Source of the DNA: DATEDA01 sp963820965
Lineage (GTDB): Bacteria; Pseudomonadota; Gammaproteobacteria; Burkholderiales; SG8-39
Reading direction: 5' to 3'
Assembly: GCA_963820965.1 (NCBI GenBank)
Contig: CAWGCC010000031.1
Coordinates: 496,001-560,000 of the forward strand
DNA: 64,000 bases
Under the pieces are notes generated by a model that worked only from the letters and a program-made list of their open reading frames with translations, was not told the origin of the DNA and did no database searches. The position numbers were made by a program, and so were the translations under genes. Positions 33,664 through 41,963 of the stretch are shown here, piece by piece. Positions within the stretch are counted from its first letter, which is position 1; every line of letters starts with the position of its first letter.

Positions 33664-34725
33664 TTAGTCGAGCGCGGCGATCTTCAGCTCGCCGGCCAGC
33701 CTGTCCAGGCTGGCGCGCAACGGCGCCGACATCGGGATGCCCGACTCGGCGCGCGCTTTCCGCTTCCCGTGGCTCCGTTCGCCCGGCACCAGGATGCGCT
33801 CGACGCCCGGCATGCGCTCGGACGCGTGCAGCTCGCGCACCACGCGGTCGACTCGTCGCCGGAACGCGGTCGGATCGCCGAACGCCGCCGGATCGACCGC
33901 GAGGATCGTGTGCCCGGTGTTCGTGACCGACGTGTCGTCCTCGGTGAAGTTGACCACGTCCGCGCCCATCGCCGCGTCGTTGAGCGATCCGGCGAGAAGC
34001 CCCAGCACGAGCGCGAGCCCGTAGCCCTTGTAGCCGGCCTCGATCCCGCCAAGCGGCAGCAGCAGCCCCTCGGCCGCGCGCTTCGCGTCGGTGAGCGGGC
34101 GCCCGTCGCGCTCGATCACCCAGCCCTCGGGCATGGCCTTGCCCTGCTGCGCATAGACCTTGATCTTGCCGAACGAGGAGACGGTGGTCGCCATGTCCAG
34201 CACCACCGCCGGCTCCTCGAGCCCGGGCACCGCGAACGCGATCGGGTTGGTCGAGAGCAGCATGTCGAGGCCGCCCCAGGGCGCGAGATGGTTGGCGTTG
34301 CCGACGCAGAAATACATGCCGACCATGCCCTCGGCCGCCGGCATGCGGGCGTACAGCGACGCCGGCCCGGCGTGGTTGCTCATGCGTGCGCCGACCCACG
34401 CGACGCCGCTGGCGCGCGCCTTCTCGATCGCGAGCCGCGTGGCGAACCGCATCACGAGATGGCCCATCGCGTTGTCGCCGTCGACCAGCGCCGTCGCCGC
34501 GCGCTCCTGCGCGATGCGGATGTTGGGCTTGAGGTTCACCCCGCCGGCGCGGATGCGGCGAACGTAGTGCGGCAGCCGGAACACGCCGTGGCTTTCGCTG
34601 CCCCAGACGTCGGCCTCGGTCATCAGCTCCGCCACGATGTGCGCGTCGGCGTCCGGCATGCCGACGGCGCGGAGCGCGTCGGCGGTGAACTTGCGGAGCC
34701 TCTCGGCGGGGACCGGAGCGTTCAT
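33664..34725 (-). CDS. Malate/L-sulfolactate/ureidoglycolate-type dehydrogenase (Ldh2/MDH2 family)
   Basis: This NAD(P)-dependent family has a fold distinct from Rossmann lactate dehydrogenases and oxidises 2-hydroxyacids. The 353-residue product shows the family's catalytic His region SESHGVFRLPHYV, the SNHAGPASLYAR loop, STNPIAFAVPG, and GYKGYGLALVLGLLAGSLNDAA near the cofactor site. It leads the Ldh-Bug-VOC unit, suggesting that the imported ligand is a hydroxyacid. Substrate is unknown. The ATG at 34725 gives normal family length. Confidence 0.9.
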   Translation of the reverse strand: MNAPVPAERLRKFTADALRAVGMPDADAHIVAELMTEADVWGSESHGVFRLPHYVRRIRAGGVNLKPNIRIAQERAATALVDGDNAMGHLVMRFATRLAIEKARASGVAWVGARMSNHAGPASLYARMPAAEGMVGMYFCVGNANHLAPWGGLDMLLSTNPIAFAVPGLEEPAVVLDMATTVSSFGKIKVYAQQGKAMPEGWVIERDGRPLTDAKRAAEGLLLPLGGIEAGYKGYGLALVLGLLAGSLNDAAMGADVVNFTEDDTSVTNTGHTILAVDPAAFGDPTAFRRRVDRVVRELHASERMPGVERILVPGERSHGKRKARAESGIPMSAPLRASLDRLAGELKIAALD

Positions 34726-34808
34726 TGCGGCCTGAATCTAGCGCGAGCGAGCGCCGGGGTAAAGCGAGTGCTACAGTCCGCCGCGCAGTTCACTCGCCGG
34801 AGGGAACC

Positions 34809-34865
34809 ATGATCACCCGCGGTACTCGCCGCGGCACTGCAGTAGGCGGGCCATGCCATCGGTAG
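34809..34865 (+). other. Upstream mini-ORF overlapping the alpha/beta-hydrolase start
   Basis: An ATG behind GGAGGGAACC opens an 18-codon frame that ends 10 bases past the hydrolase ATG (34853), in a different frame. The hydrolase ATG itself lacks a good ribosome site. The mini-ORF could therefore supply ribosomes by coupled translation, or act as a leader peptide. It is rich in Arg and Thr with no obvious attenuator pattern. Confidence 0.35.
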
Positions 34866-35632
34866 CGCTGGACGGGCTCGAGATCGAGCACGATGGCACC
34901 GGCAGCGGGCCCGGCCTGCTCCTCCTGCACTCGCTCCTGAGCGACCGCACGGTCTTCGACGCTGTGCTGGCGCCGCTCGCGGCGCGGCGCCGGGTCACGC
35001 GCATCAACCTGCCGGGGTTCGGCCGCTCGACGCCGGTCGCGCTCGACTCGGTCGCCGACCACGCGGACCACGTCGCGCGCGCGATGGAAGCGCTCGCGCT
35101 CGGCCGCGAGACCGCGGTATTCGGCAACGGTTTCGGCGCGTTCGTCGCCGCGGAGCTTGCGATCCGTCACGGGGCGCGGTTCGACCGCCTCGTTCTCGCC
35201 GACGTCGTCGCCGCGTTCCCGGAACCGGCACGCGCGCCGTTTCGGGCGATGGCGGAGAAAGTGCGCGAAGGCGGTATGCAGGCGGTGCTCGATACCGCGA
35301 TCGGCCGGATGTTCCCGCCGGAGTTCGCGGCCGCGAACGCGGACGCGGTCGCGGCGCGGAAGCGCGCGCTCGCGGGCGTCGATCCGGCGTGCTTTGCGCG
35401 TGCCTGCCTCGCGCTTGCCGCGCTCGATCTCGCGCCGCGGCTCGGCGGCATCCGCAACCCGACGCTCGTCCTGTGCGGGGCTCTCGACCAGACGACGCCC
35501 CCGGCGCTCGCTCGCGCGCTCGCCGCGCAGATTCCCGGCGCGGTCTATCGCGAAATTCCGGCGTCGGGACACTGTCCGATGCTCGAGCAGCCCGCGGCGC
35601 TCGTCGCGCTCGTGCGCGAGTTCCTCGCCTGA
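34853..35632 (+). CDS. Alpha/beta-hydrolase fold protein lacking the nucleophile serine
   Basis: The 259-residue product has the full alpha/beta-hydrolase outline. LLLLHSLLSDRTVF provides the oxyanion region, INLPGFGRST follows, and the elbow reads VFGNGFGAF. The late acid is in LCGALDQTTPP and the histidine in SGHCPMLEQP. At the elbow the expected GxSxG is GNGFG, so the nucleophile is Gly93 (codon GGT). Lid and core otherwise resemble 3-oxoadipate enol-lactonase (PcaD)-like proteins. Either it is non-hydrolytic or catalysis differs; a base error is less likely, since this part of the window reads cleanly. Confidence 0.8.
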   Translation: MPSVALDGLEIEHDGTGSGPGLLLLHSLLSDRTVFDAVLAPLAARRRVTRINLPGFGRSTPVALDSVADHADHVARAMEALALGRETAVFGNGFGAFVAAELAIRHGARFDRLVLADVVAAFPEPARAPFRAMAEKVREGGMQAVLDTAIGRMFPPEFAAANADAVAARKRALAGVDPACFARACLALAALDLAPRLGGIRNPTLVLCGALDQTTPPALARALAAQIPGAVYREIPASGHCPMLEQPAALVALVREFLA

Positions 35633-35635
35633 AAC

Positions 35636-35703
35636 GCCTTTCCGGCGAACGCCGGAATCCAGAGGCCCACACCGCTGGACCCCGGCCTTGCGCCGGGGTG
35701 ACG
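35636..35703. repeat. Dispersed palindromic repeat between convergent genes
   Basis: The element contains CCGGCGAACGCCGGAATCCAG (hairpin plus conserved tail), a short spacer, then CTGGACCCCGGCC and a second hairpin CCCCGGCCTTGCGCCGGGG ending GTGACG. It matches the layout of the element at 31700-31770. It follows the hydrolase stop and faces the end of Bug 7, the same convergent setting as the first copy. Confidence 0.65.
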
Positions 35704-35717
35704 GGCAGGGAAGCGCG

Positions 35718-36686
35718 TCAGTTCGGCTTGATGCCGCCGCGGTCGACGACTTGGGTCCAGCGGTCGACCTCGGCCTTCATGAACTGCCCGAACTCCTCCG
35801 GCGTGCTGGCGATGACGTCGAAGCCGATCCCGTTCAGGCGCTCGCGGATCTCCGGCGAGCGCAGCGCTTTCACCGCGGCGTCGTTGAGCCTGAGCACGAC
35901 ATCGCGCGGCGTCTTGGCCGGCGCCCCGGCCGCCTGCCAGGAAGTCACGACGAGGTCGGAAAAACCGGCCTCGGCCATCGTCGGCACGTCGGGCAGCTGG
36001 GCGGCGCGCGTCTTCGCGGTGACGGCGAGCGCCCGGATCTTGCCGGCCTTGAGCTGGGTCGCGACAGTGCCGAGATTCTGGAACGACGCGTCGACCTGCC
36101 CGCCGAGCAGATCGGTGACCACCGCGGCGCCGCCCTTGTACGGAACGTGGATGCCGCTCGTGCCGGTCATCTGGGCGAAGAGCTCGAAGGTCAGATGGTC
36201 GGACGACCCGGTGCCGCTCGAACCGAACGAGACCTTGCCGGGGTTCTTTCGCATCTCGTCGAGCAGCTCCTTCACCGATTTCGCCGGGAAGTCGAGCTTG
36301 GTCACCAGCACGTTCGGCGTCGTCACCGCGAGGGTGATCGGCGCGAAGTCGCGGACGGGGTGGTAGCGCAGGTCCTTGAAGAGCGCGGCGTTGATCGAGA
36401 ACACGCCGATCGAACCGACGAGAATGGTGTAGCCGTCGGGGTCGGACTTGGCCACGAACTCCGCCGCGATCGCGCCATTTGCGCCGGGCCGGTTCTCGAC
36501 GACGGCGGGCTGACCGAGATACTCCTGGAACTTCGACCCGATCGCGCGGCCGACCGTGTCCGACGGACCGCCCGGCACGAACGGGATGATGATCTTGATC
36601 GGCTTCGCGGGGTAGGCCTGCGCGTGGGCGGCGGCGCCCGCGAGCGCGGCGACGAGCAGCACGACGATATTGACCAGCCGGTTCAT
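35718..36686 (-). CDS. Bug/TctC-family periplasmic substrate-binding protein (7 of 8)
   Basis: The 322-residue product has a signal peptide (IVVLLVAALAGAAAHAQ) and very typical core motifs: IKIIIPFVPGGPSDTVGRAI, VVENRPGANGAIAAEFV, IHVPYKGGAAVVTDLLGGQV and LPDVPTMAEAGF. It stands alone on the minus strand, divergent from the SMP-30-like gene. The 240-base divergent region contains TATAGATT upstream of the rightward gene. No transporter partner is adjacent. Confidence 0.95.
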   Translation of the reverse strand: MNRLVNIVVLLVAALAGAAAHAQAYPAKPIKIIIPFVPGGPSDTVGRAIGSKFQEYLGQPAVVENRPGANGAIAAEFVAKSDPDGYTILVGSIGVFSINAALFKDLRYHPVRDFAPITLAVTTPNVLVTKLDFPAKSVKELLDEMRKNPGKVSFGSSGTGSSDHLTFELFAQMTGTSGIHVPYKGGAAVVTDLLGGQVDASFQNLGTVATQLKAGKIRALAVTAKTRAAQLPDVPTMAEAGFSDLVVTSWQAAGAPAKTPRDVVLRLNDAAVKALRSPEIRERLNGIGFDVIASTPEEFGQFMKAEVDRWTQVVDRGGIKPN

Positions 36687-36926
36687 TTCCTTCTCCGTTT
36701 GACTTCAGGCGCGGAGTGTAATTGCTTCGCCGCTCGTCGCGCCACATCGGGAACGCCACGACGACCGGCGACGAGTCCGACACGAGCCCGATCACCGCGT
36801 GCGTCTGGCTCGCTGCCTGCGCGACTCGTGTTATAGATTCGACGCTGGACCGCGCCGGGCTCACTCTTGGCGCGCCGCAGCGGGCGAGACCTCCGCAACC
36901 GGGGGGACAAGAAAGGGAGAAGACGA

Positions 36927-37943
36927 ATGGAGATGAACCGCAGGGAGTTCCTTACAGCCGGCGTCGCCGTCGCGGCCGCGGTCGCCGCACCGCGCGCGCT
37001 GGCGCAGTGGCAGCCGAGCCCGCGCTACCCGGATCCGGCAATCCAGGTCATCGACCAGAGCTTTGCTCGTTATCGCCTCGCGCTCGCCCGGGTCGAGCAG
37101 ATCGCCACCGGCATGCGCTGGTGCGAAGGGCCGGTATGGTTCGGCGACGCGCGCTGTCTCCTCTGGAGCGACATCCCGAACAACCGCATCCTGCGCTGGG
37201 ACGAGGAGACCGGCGCGGTGACCATCTTCCGGAGGCCGGCCGACTTCCCGAACGGCAACACCCGCGACCGGCAGGGGCGGCTCCTCACCTGCGAGCACGG
37301 CAAGCGGCGGGTCTCGCGCACCGAGTACGATGGCACGATCTCGACAGTGGCGGACAAGTTCGACGGCAAGCCGCTCAATTCGCCGAACGACATCGTGTGC
37401 AAGTCCGACGGCTCGATATGGTTCACCGATCCGCCGTTCGGCGTTCTCGGCTTCTACGAGGGCTACGTCGCCAAGCCGGAGCTCCCGACCAACGTGTACC
37501 GTCTGGACCCGCGCAGCAGCGAGCTCGCCGTCGTCGCGGGCGACGTCAATCGCCCGAACGGCCTCGCGTTCTCGCCCGACGAGTCGAAGCTGTACATCAT
37601 CGAGGCCGGCACGACGCCGCGGAACATCCTCGTCTACGACGTGACCGGCGGCGGTACGCAGCTTATGAGCAAGCGCCGGCTGATCGACGCCGGCCCGGGA
37701 ACGCCGGACGGCATGAAGTGCGACGTGGACGGCAATCTGTGGGTCGGCTGGGGCATGGGCCAGGAAGGCCTCGACGGCGTGGCGATCTTCAATCCCGACG
37801 GCAAGCAGATCGGCCGCATCAACCTGCCCGCGCGGTGCGCGAACCTCTGCTTCGGCGGCACCTATCGCAACCGGCTCTTCATGTGCGGCAGCACCGGGAT
37901 GTACTCCCTGTACGTGAATACCCAGGGCGCGGCCGGCGGCTAA
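36927..37943 (+). CDS. SMP-30/gluconolactonase-family protein, Tat-exported
   Basis: These six-bladed beta-propeller enzymes hydrolyse lactones with a bound divalent metal. The 338-residue product begins MEMNRREFLTAGVAVAAAV, a twin-arginine signal, and is processed near RALAQ. Family marks are CEGPVWFGDARCLLWSDI (metal Glu), GNTRDRQGRLLTCEHGKRR, PNDIVCKSDGSIWFTDPPFG (Asn and Asp ligands) and RPNGLAFSPDESKLYI. A periplasmic location fits a lactonase that works on imported sugar or ring-cleavage lactones. A second ATG two codons later is equally likely as start. Confidence 0.9.
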   Translation: MEMNRREFLTAGVAVAAAVAAPRALAQWQPSPRYPDPAIQVIDQSFARYRLALARVEQIATGMRWCEGPVWFGDARCLLWSDIPNNRILRWDEETGAVTIFRRPADFPNGNTRDRQGRLLTCEHGKRRVSRTEYDGTISTVADKFDGKPLNSPNDIVCKSDGSIWFTDPPFGVLGFYEGYVAKPELPTNVYRLDPRSSELAVVAGDVNRPNGLAFSPDESKLYIIEAGTTPRNILVYDVTGGGTQLMSKRRLIDAGPGTPDGMKCDVDGNLWVGWGMGQEGLDGVAIFNPDGKQIGRINLPARCANLCFGGTYRNRLFMCGSTGMYSLYVNTQGAAGG

Positions 37944-38179
37944 GCCCGCTTCCAGGGAGGGTGGCACGCGCCGTCCTCGCGGATGAGGCGCGACCGCTAC
38001 GGCGCCTGCGTCCTGACTCCCATGCCGGGGCGAGGGGCGCACGCCCTTTGCGCCTACGCGGGCCGGGCGATTCAGGGGTGCTAACGGGACGCTGGGGTTG
38101 TGGGGCTTTCGGGCGGGCCCCGGGGCACGTTATAGTCCGCACGGCCGACTCGCCAGTGGGGCAATGAAGGGAGAAACGA

Positions 38180-39298
38180 GTGCACGCCACCCGCATCCGC
38201 CAAAAAGACGGGGTCTTCTACTTCGCCAGCTTCAATGCCCAGGACCTGCTCCACAAGGTCCGTTTCATCAGCCGCTTCTACGGCGAGGGCGAGGAGATCG
38301 CGCCGTCGCGGGTGGCGCACGACGACGACGTTGGCCAGTTCATCGCGAGGATCGAGCGCACCGACAAGGCGTTCCAGCGGGCGCTCTCGCACAGCAAGGT
38401 GCGGCAGCTCCGCAACTTCTACGAGACCGCCGTCACCCAACCGCCCATCCCCGGCGCAGTGCTCCTCTTCACGCCCGAACGGCTCACTTTCCGCTCGACC
38501 GGCGACGACATCGGGAGTCTGCAGGAACCGTCCTCGAAGTTCTACATCATCGACGGCCAGCACCGTCTTGCCGCGCTGCACTTCTACCTCAAGAGCCATC
38601 CCGACGAGGCGGCGACGATCAATGTGCCGGTCACGATCTTCGACGGTCGGAGCGAGGACTTCGCGACCGAGATGTTCGTGATCATCAACTCCACCCCGAC
38701 CCGCATCAACAAGAGCCACCTCGTCGATCTCTACGAGCGCGTGTCGTGGGCGGCGCCCGACCGCAAGTTCGCGGCGCGCATCGTCGAGAGGCTCTACAGC
38801 GAGGCCGACAGCCCGCTGCGCTACCGCATCAACCGGCTCGGCGGGCGCAGCGCGCGCGACAAGTGGGTGCTGCAGGCGGAGCTCTTCAACGAGATCTACC
38901 GCTGGGTGCGCGGCAGCTGGCGCAGGATCCAGGCCGCGGGCGGGGGCGCACGCGAGGCCGATCGCTACTACGGCATCATCCGCGATTTCCTCAAGGCAGC
39001 GCGTGCGGCGTTCACGGACGCCTACTGGGGCAAGGACAGCTACATGGTCACGAAGCCGGTGACGATCAAGGCGCTGGTGCGCGTGTGCGGCGATCTCGCG
39101 CGCGACGACGCCGAGCCCGAGGCGGGCCGGGTGTCACGCTGGGAGGACCGGCTCTCGCCCTGGACCGAGCTCGTCCGCAACTTCCGCTCCGAGGGCTTCT
39201 ACGAGCGCTTCCCCGCCAAGGGCGAGGTCGAGCGCGTGGCCCGCATCCACCGCGAGCTCGCCAAGGCGGCCGAGATCGAGGTGAAGGGAAAGGACTGA
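38180..39298 (+). CDS. DGQHR-domain protein (DndB/DbpB-like)
   Basis: The 372-residue product has the DGQHR signature at residues 125-129 within KFYIIDGQHRLAAL. The usual companion motif reads MFVIINSTPTRINKSHLVDL. DGQHR proteins include DndB, the repressor of DNA phosphorothioation genes, but no dndACDE, sspABCD or restriction genes are visible, so this is an orphan member. It starts with GTG behind GAAGGGAG. The RraA-like gene follows 1 base after its stop, so it is the first gene of a metabolic transcript. Function is unknown. Confidence 0.85.
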   Translation: MHATRIRQKDGVFYFASFNAQDLLHKVRFISRFYGEGEEIAPSRVAHDDDVGQFIARIERTDKAFQRALSHSKVRQLRNFYETAVTQPPIPGAVLLFTPERLTFRSTGDDIGSLQEPSSKFYIIDGQHRLAALHFYLKSHPDEAATINVPVTIFDGRSEDFATEMFVIINSTPTRINKSHLVDLYERVSWAAPDRKFAARIVERLYSEADSPLRYRINRLGGRSARDKWVLQAELFNEIYRWVRGSWRRIQAAGGGAREADRYYGIIRDFLKAARAAFTDAYWGKDSYMVTKPVTIKALVRVCGDLARDDAEPEAGRVSRWEDRLSPWTELVRNFRSEGFYERFPAKGEVERVARIHRELAKAAEIEVKGKD

Positions 39299-39299
39299 C

Positions 39300-39974
39300 A
39301 TGACCCCCGGCTTTCGCATCCTGCCGATGCCGAACCGGCCCTCGCGGGCGCTCGTCGCCGCGCTGGCCGAGCTGCAGGCATCGCTCCTCTCGGACAGCAT
39401 GAACCGCGTGCAGGGTGTAGGCAGCGCCGTCCTCCGGCCGATGCACCGCGGCGGCGGGCTCGCCGGCCCCGCGTTCACGGTGAAGGTCCCGTCGGGGGAC
39501 AACCTCCTCGTCCACAAGGCGATCGACACCGCTGGGCCCGGCGACGTGATCGTGGTCGCCGCGGGCGGCCTCGTCGAGCAGGCGATCATCGGCGAGATCA
39601 TGTCGTCGTGGGCCGCGAAGCGCGGCGTCGCGGGGCTGGTGATCGACGGCGCGATCCGCGATGCGGCGGCGCTCGCCGCGGGCACCTTCCCGGTCTACGC
39701 CCGGGGGGCATCGCACCGGGGCCCCTACAAGAACGGTCCCGGCGAGATCAACGTGCCGGTCTCGATCGCAGGGATGGTCGTGCATCCCGGCGACATCATG
39801 ATCGGCGATGCCGACGGTCTCGTCGCGATCCCCCAGACTGATGCCGAAGCGGTGCTCGCGGGCGCGCGCGCGCAGAAACAGAAGGAAGACGCGTCGCTCG
39901 CGGCGATCGCGACCGGCAGTTTCGACCGCGCCTGGGTCGATGAAGCCCTCAGAGCACGCGGGCTGAAGTCCTAG
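39300..39974 (+). CDS. RraA-family protein (4-hydroxy-4-methyl-2-oxoglutarate / 4-carboxy-4-hydroxy-2-oxoadipate aldolase type)
   Basis: Members are either divalent-metal HMG/CHA aldolases with oxaloacetate decarboxylase activity or the RNase E inhibitor RraA. The 224-residue product has LSDSMNRVQG, AGPAFTVKVPSGDNLLVHKA, GGLVEQAIIGEIMSSWAAKRG and GLVIDGAIRDAAAL. The Gly-rich GG-EQA-GE loop plus DGAIRD arginine/aspartate fits the aldolase branch, which completes protocatechuate 4,5-cleavage or gallate degradation. It is tightly coupled to the DGQHR gene. The aldolase role is preferred because of the catabolic context. Confidence 0.85.
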   Translation: MTPGFRILPMPNRPSRALVAALAELQASLLSDSMNRVQGVGSAVLRPMHRGGGLAGPAFTVKVPSGDNLLVHKAIDTAGPGDVIVVAAGGLVEQAIIGEIMSSWAAKRGVAGLVIDGAIRDAAALAAGTFPVYARGASHRGPYKNGPGEINVPVSIAGMVVHPGDIMIGDADGLVAIPQTDAEAVLAGARAQKQKEDASLAAIATGSFDRAWVDEALRARGLKS

Positions 39975-40162
39975 CCCGCGCCGCTCGCGCCGCCACACGG
40001 TATTCGAGGACGGCGCCGCGCAGGCGAAGCGCAACGCTTCGCCGGTCGAGTCGGAGATTCGCTGGGCGAAGGTCGCGCGCGAGCGGTTGACAGCGCTCGA
40101 CCGGCAGTAGATCCACCGCTTCCGGCCGCGGTTACAATCGCGGCTCCCTCCAAGGAGTCGCG

Positions 40163-40930
40163 ATGGACCTCCCCGCCAACCACTTCAAGCGCGCAATCAG
40201 GGCCGGCCAGGCGCAGATCGGGCTCTGGCTCTCGCTATCCAGCCACTACAGCGCGGAGGTTTGCGCGGGCTCGGGCTTCGACTGGCTGCTTCTCGACAGC
40301 GAGCATTCGCCGAACGAGCTGGATATGGTGCTCTGCCAGCTACAGGCGATCGCGCCGTATCCGACGCACCCGGTCGTGCGAATCCCGTGGAACGATACGG
40401 TGACCGTCAAGCGGGTGCTGGACGTCGGCGCGCAGACGCTGCTCATCCCTTACGTGAGCTCGGAGGCCGAGGCGCGCGCTGCCGTCGCCGCCACCCGCTA
40501 CCCGCCGGTAGGGGTGCGCGGCGTGGCCGGCACGACCCGCGCGAATCGGTTCGGCCGCGTCAAGGACTACGCGAAGCGCGCGCACGAGGAGCTCTGCGTG
40601 CTGCTGCAGGTCGAGAACCAGCCCGGGCTCGACAGCCTCGAGGCGATCGCGAGAGTCGACGGCGTCGACGGCGTGTTCATCGGGCCGGCCGACCTGCATG
40701 CCGCGCTCGGCTACCCCGGGGAGACCGCGAACGCGGCGGTCCTGCCGAAGATCGACGATGCGATCAAGCGGATCCGCGCCCTCGGCAAGGCGCCGGGCAT
40801 CCTGACGTCCGATGAGAAGCTCGCCCGGCGCTATCTCGAGCTCGGCGCGCTCTTCGTGGCGGTCGGCGCCGACGTCGGCCTGCTTGCGCGCGGGTCGGAG
40901 CAGCTCGCTGCGAGGTTCAAGCAGTCATGA
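40163..40930 (+). CDS. HpcH/HpaI-family class II pyruvate aldolase
   Basis: These Mg/Mn aldolases release pyruvate from 4-hydroxy-2-oxo acids. The 255-residue product has the FDWLLLDSEHSPNELD motif (catalytic His and acidic residue), VRIPWNDTVTVKRVLDVGAQ, LIPYVSSEAEAR and VENQPGLDS (metal Glu) followed by FIGPADL (metal Asp). Length is normal. A TACAAT box lies about 30 bases upstream. The hydroxyacid dehydrogenase gene overlaps its stop by four bases, so the pair probably handles one 2-oxo or 2-hydroxy acid. Confidence 0.93.
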   Translation: MDLPANHFKRAIRAGQAQIGLWLSLSSHYSAEVCAGSGFDWLLLDSEHSPNELDMVLCQLQAIAPYPTHPVVRIPWNDTVTVKRVLDVGAQTLLIPYVSSEAEARAAVAATRYPPVGVRGVAGTTRANRFGRVKDYAKRAHEELCVLLQVENQPGLDSLEAIARVDGVDGVFIGPADLHAALGYPGETANAAVLPKIDDAIKRIRALGKAPGILTSDEKLARRYLELGALFVAVGADVGLLARGSEQLAARFKQS

Positions 40931-41865
40931 AGATCGACGTCCTCTCAGTGGCCGGGATGTACGGCCCGTCGATGGAGCGCCTCGAGCGCGAGTTCAACGT
41001 CCACAAGCTCTGGAACACGCCCGACAAGGCGAAGCTGGTCGCCGAAGTCGGCCCGCGCATTCGCGGCATCCAGGGCAGCGGGGGCTCGGCGGTCGAGGCC
41101 AAGCTGATCGACGCCCTGCCGAAACTCGAGATCGTTTCTTGCTTCGGCGTCGGCTACGACGGGGTCGACGTCGTCGCGGCGCGCAAGCGCAACATCATCG
41201 TGACCAACACACCCGACGTGCTGAACGACTGCGTCGCCGACCTCGCCATCGGCCTCCTGCTCGCGGCGAGTCGCGGCATCGCGTACGGCGACGGGTACGT
41301 GCGGGCGGGGAAGTGGCTGGCGGGCGCGATGCCCCTCACGACGAAGGTCAGCGGCAAGCGGCTCGGGATCGTCGGCATGGGCCGCATCGGCCGCGCGATC
41401 GCGAAGCGCCTCTCTGGCTTCGACATGGAGATCGGGTACCACACCCGGCGAAAGCAGCCCGACCTCCCGCTCGCCTACTACGAGCGGCTCATTGACCTCG
41501 CGAAGGACTCCGACTTCCTCGTGCTGATCGTCCCCGGCGGCAAGGAGACGTTCCGCATGGTGAATGAGGAAGTGCTCCGGGCGCTCGGGCCGAAAGGCAT
41601 CCTGGTGAACGTCGCGCGCGGCTCGGTCGTCGACGAGACGGCGCTCGTGAAATGCCTCCAGGAAGGCACGCTCGGCGGCGCCGGGCTCGACGTGTTCGAG
41701 GACGAGCCGCGGATGCCCGAAGCGCTGTGGAAGATGGACAACGTGGTGCTCACGCCGCACATCGCGAGCGGAACGCACGAGACGCGCGCGGCGATGGGCA
41801 AGCTCTGCATCGACAACCTGGTGGAGCACTTTGCCGGGCGGCCGGTGCTGACGCCGGTGCCCTGA
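40927..41865 (+). CDS. D-isomer-specific 2-hydroxyacid dehydrogenase (glyoxylate/hydroxypyruvate reductase type)
   Basis: The 312-residue product has the NAD(P) loop LGIVGMGRIGRAIAKRL and the catalytic triad: Arg in VNVARGSVVDE, Glu in DVFEDEPRMP, and His in LTPHIASGTHETR. It would reduce a 2-oxo acid such as hydroxypyruvate or glyoxylate, or oxidise the D-hydroxyacid. It starts within the aldolase stop (ATGA). The HTRRKQP segment after the second strand, with Arg-Arg, favours NADPH over NADH. The combination aldolase plus reductase is a coherent two-step unit. Confidence 0.92.
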   Translation: MKIDVLSVAGMYGPSMERLEREFNVHKLWNTPDKAKLVAEVGPRIRGIQGSGGSAVEAKLIDALPKLEIVSCFGVGYDGVDVVAARKRNIIVTNTPDVLNDCVADLAIGLLLAASRGIAYGDGYVRAGKWLAGAMPLTTKVSGKRLGIVGMGRIGRAIAKRLSGFDMEIGYHTRRKQPDLPLAYYERLIDLAKDSDFLVLIVPGGKETFRMVNEEVLRALGPKGILVNVARGSVVDETALVKCLQEGTLGGAGLDVFEDEPRMPEALWKMDNVVLTPHIASGTHETRAAMGKLCIDNLVEHFAGRPVLTPVP

Positions 41866-41920
41866 TCCGCCATTTGGTGCACTGCGGCGCGGGGGCCTTG
41901 GGTTAGACTGCTCCGACTGA

Positions 41921-41938
41921 TCCCGGGTGCACCCGGGA
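41921..41938. promoter_or_regulatory. Perfect 18-bp palindrome upstream of the TAXI-TRAP operon
   Basis: TCCCGGGTGCACCCGGGA is fully self-complementary and lies 25 bases before the TAXI receptor ATG, close to the ribosome site. As DNA it could be an operator; as RNA it would form an 8-9 bp hairpin in the 5' untranslated region. No dedicated regulator gene is adjacent. Confidence 0.5.
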
Positions 41939-41963
41939 CGCTTCGACCACCGAGGAGGAGACC

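Noticed and set aside
38103..38135. TATAGT box and GC-rich palindrome before the DGQHR gene as a promoter
   Set aside because: No acceptable -35 hexamer at 16-18 bases; the palindrome is within a run of G/C where such symmetry is expected.
39975..40125. Possible gene tail in the spacer before the HpcH aldolase gene
   Set aside because: One frame reads RRHTVFEDGAAQAKRNASP to a stop and looks protein-like, but I could not tie it to any family and it has no start.
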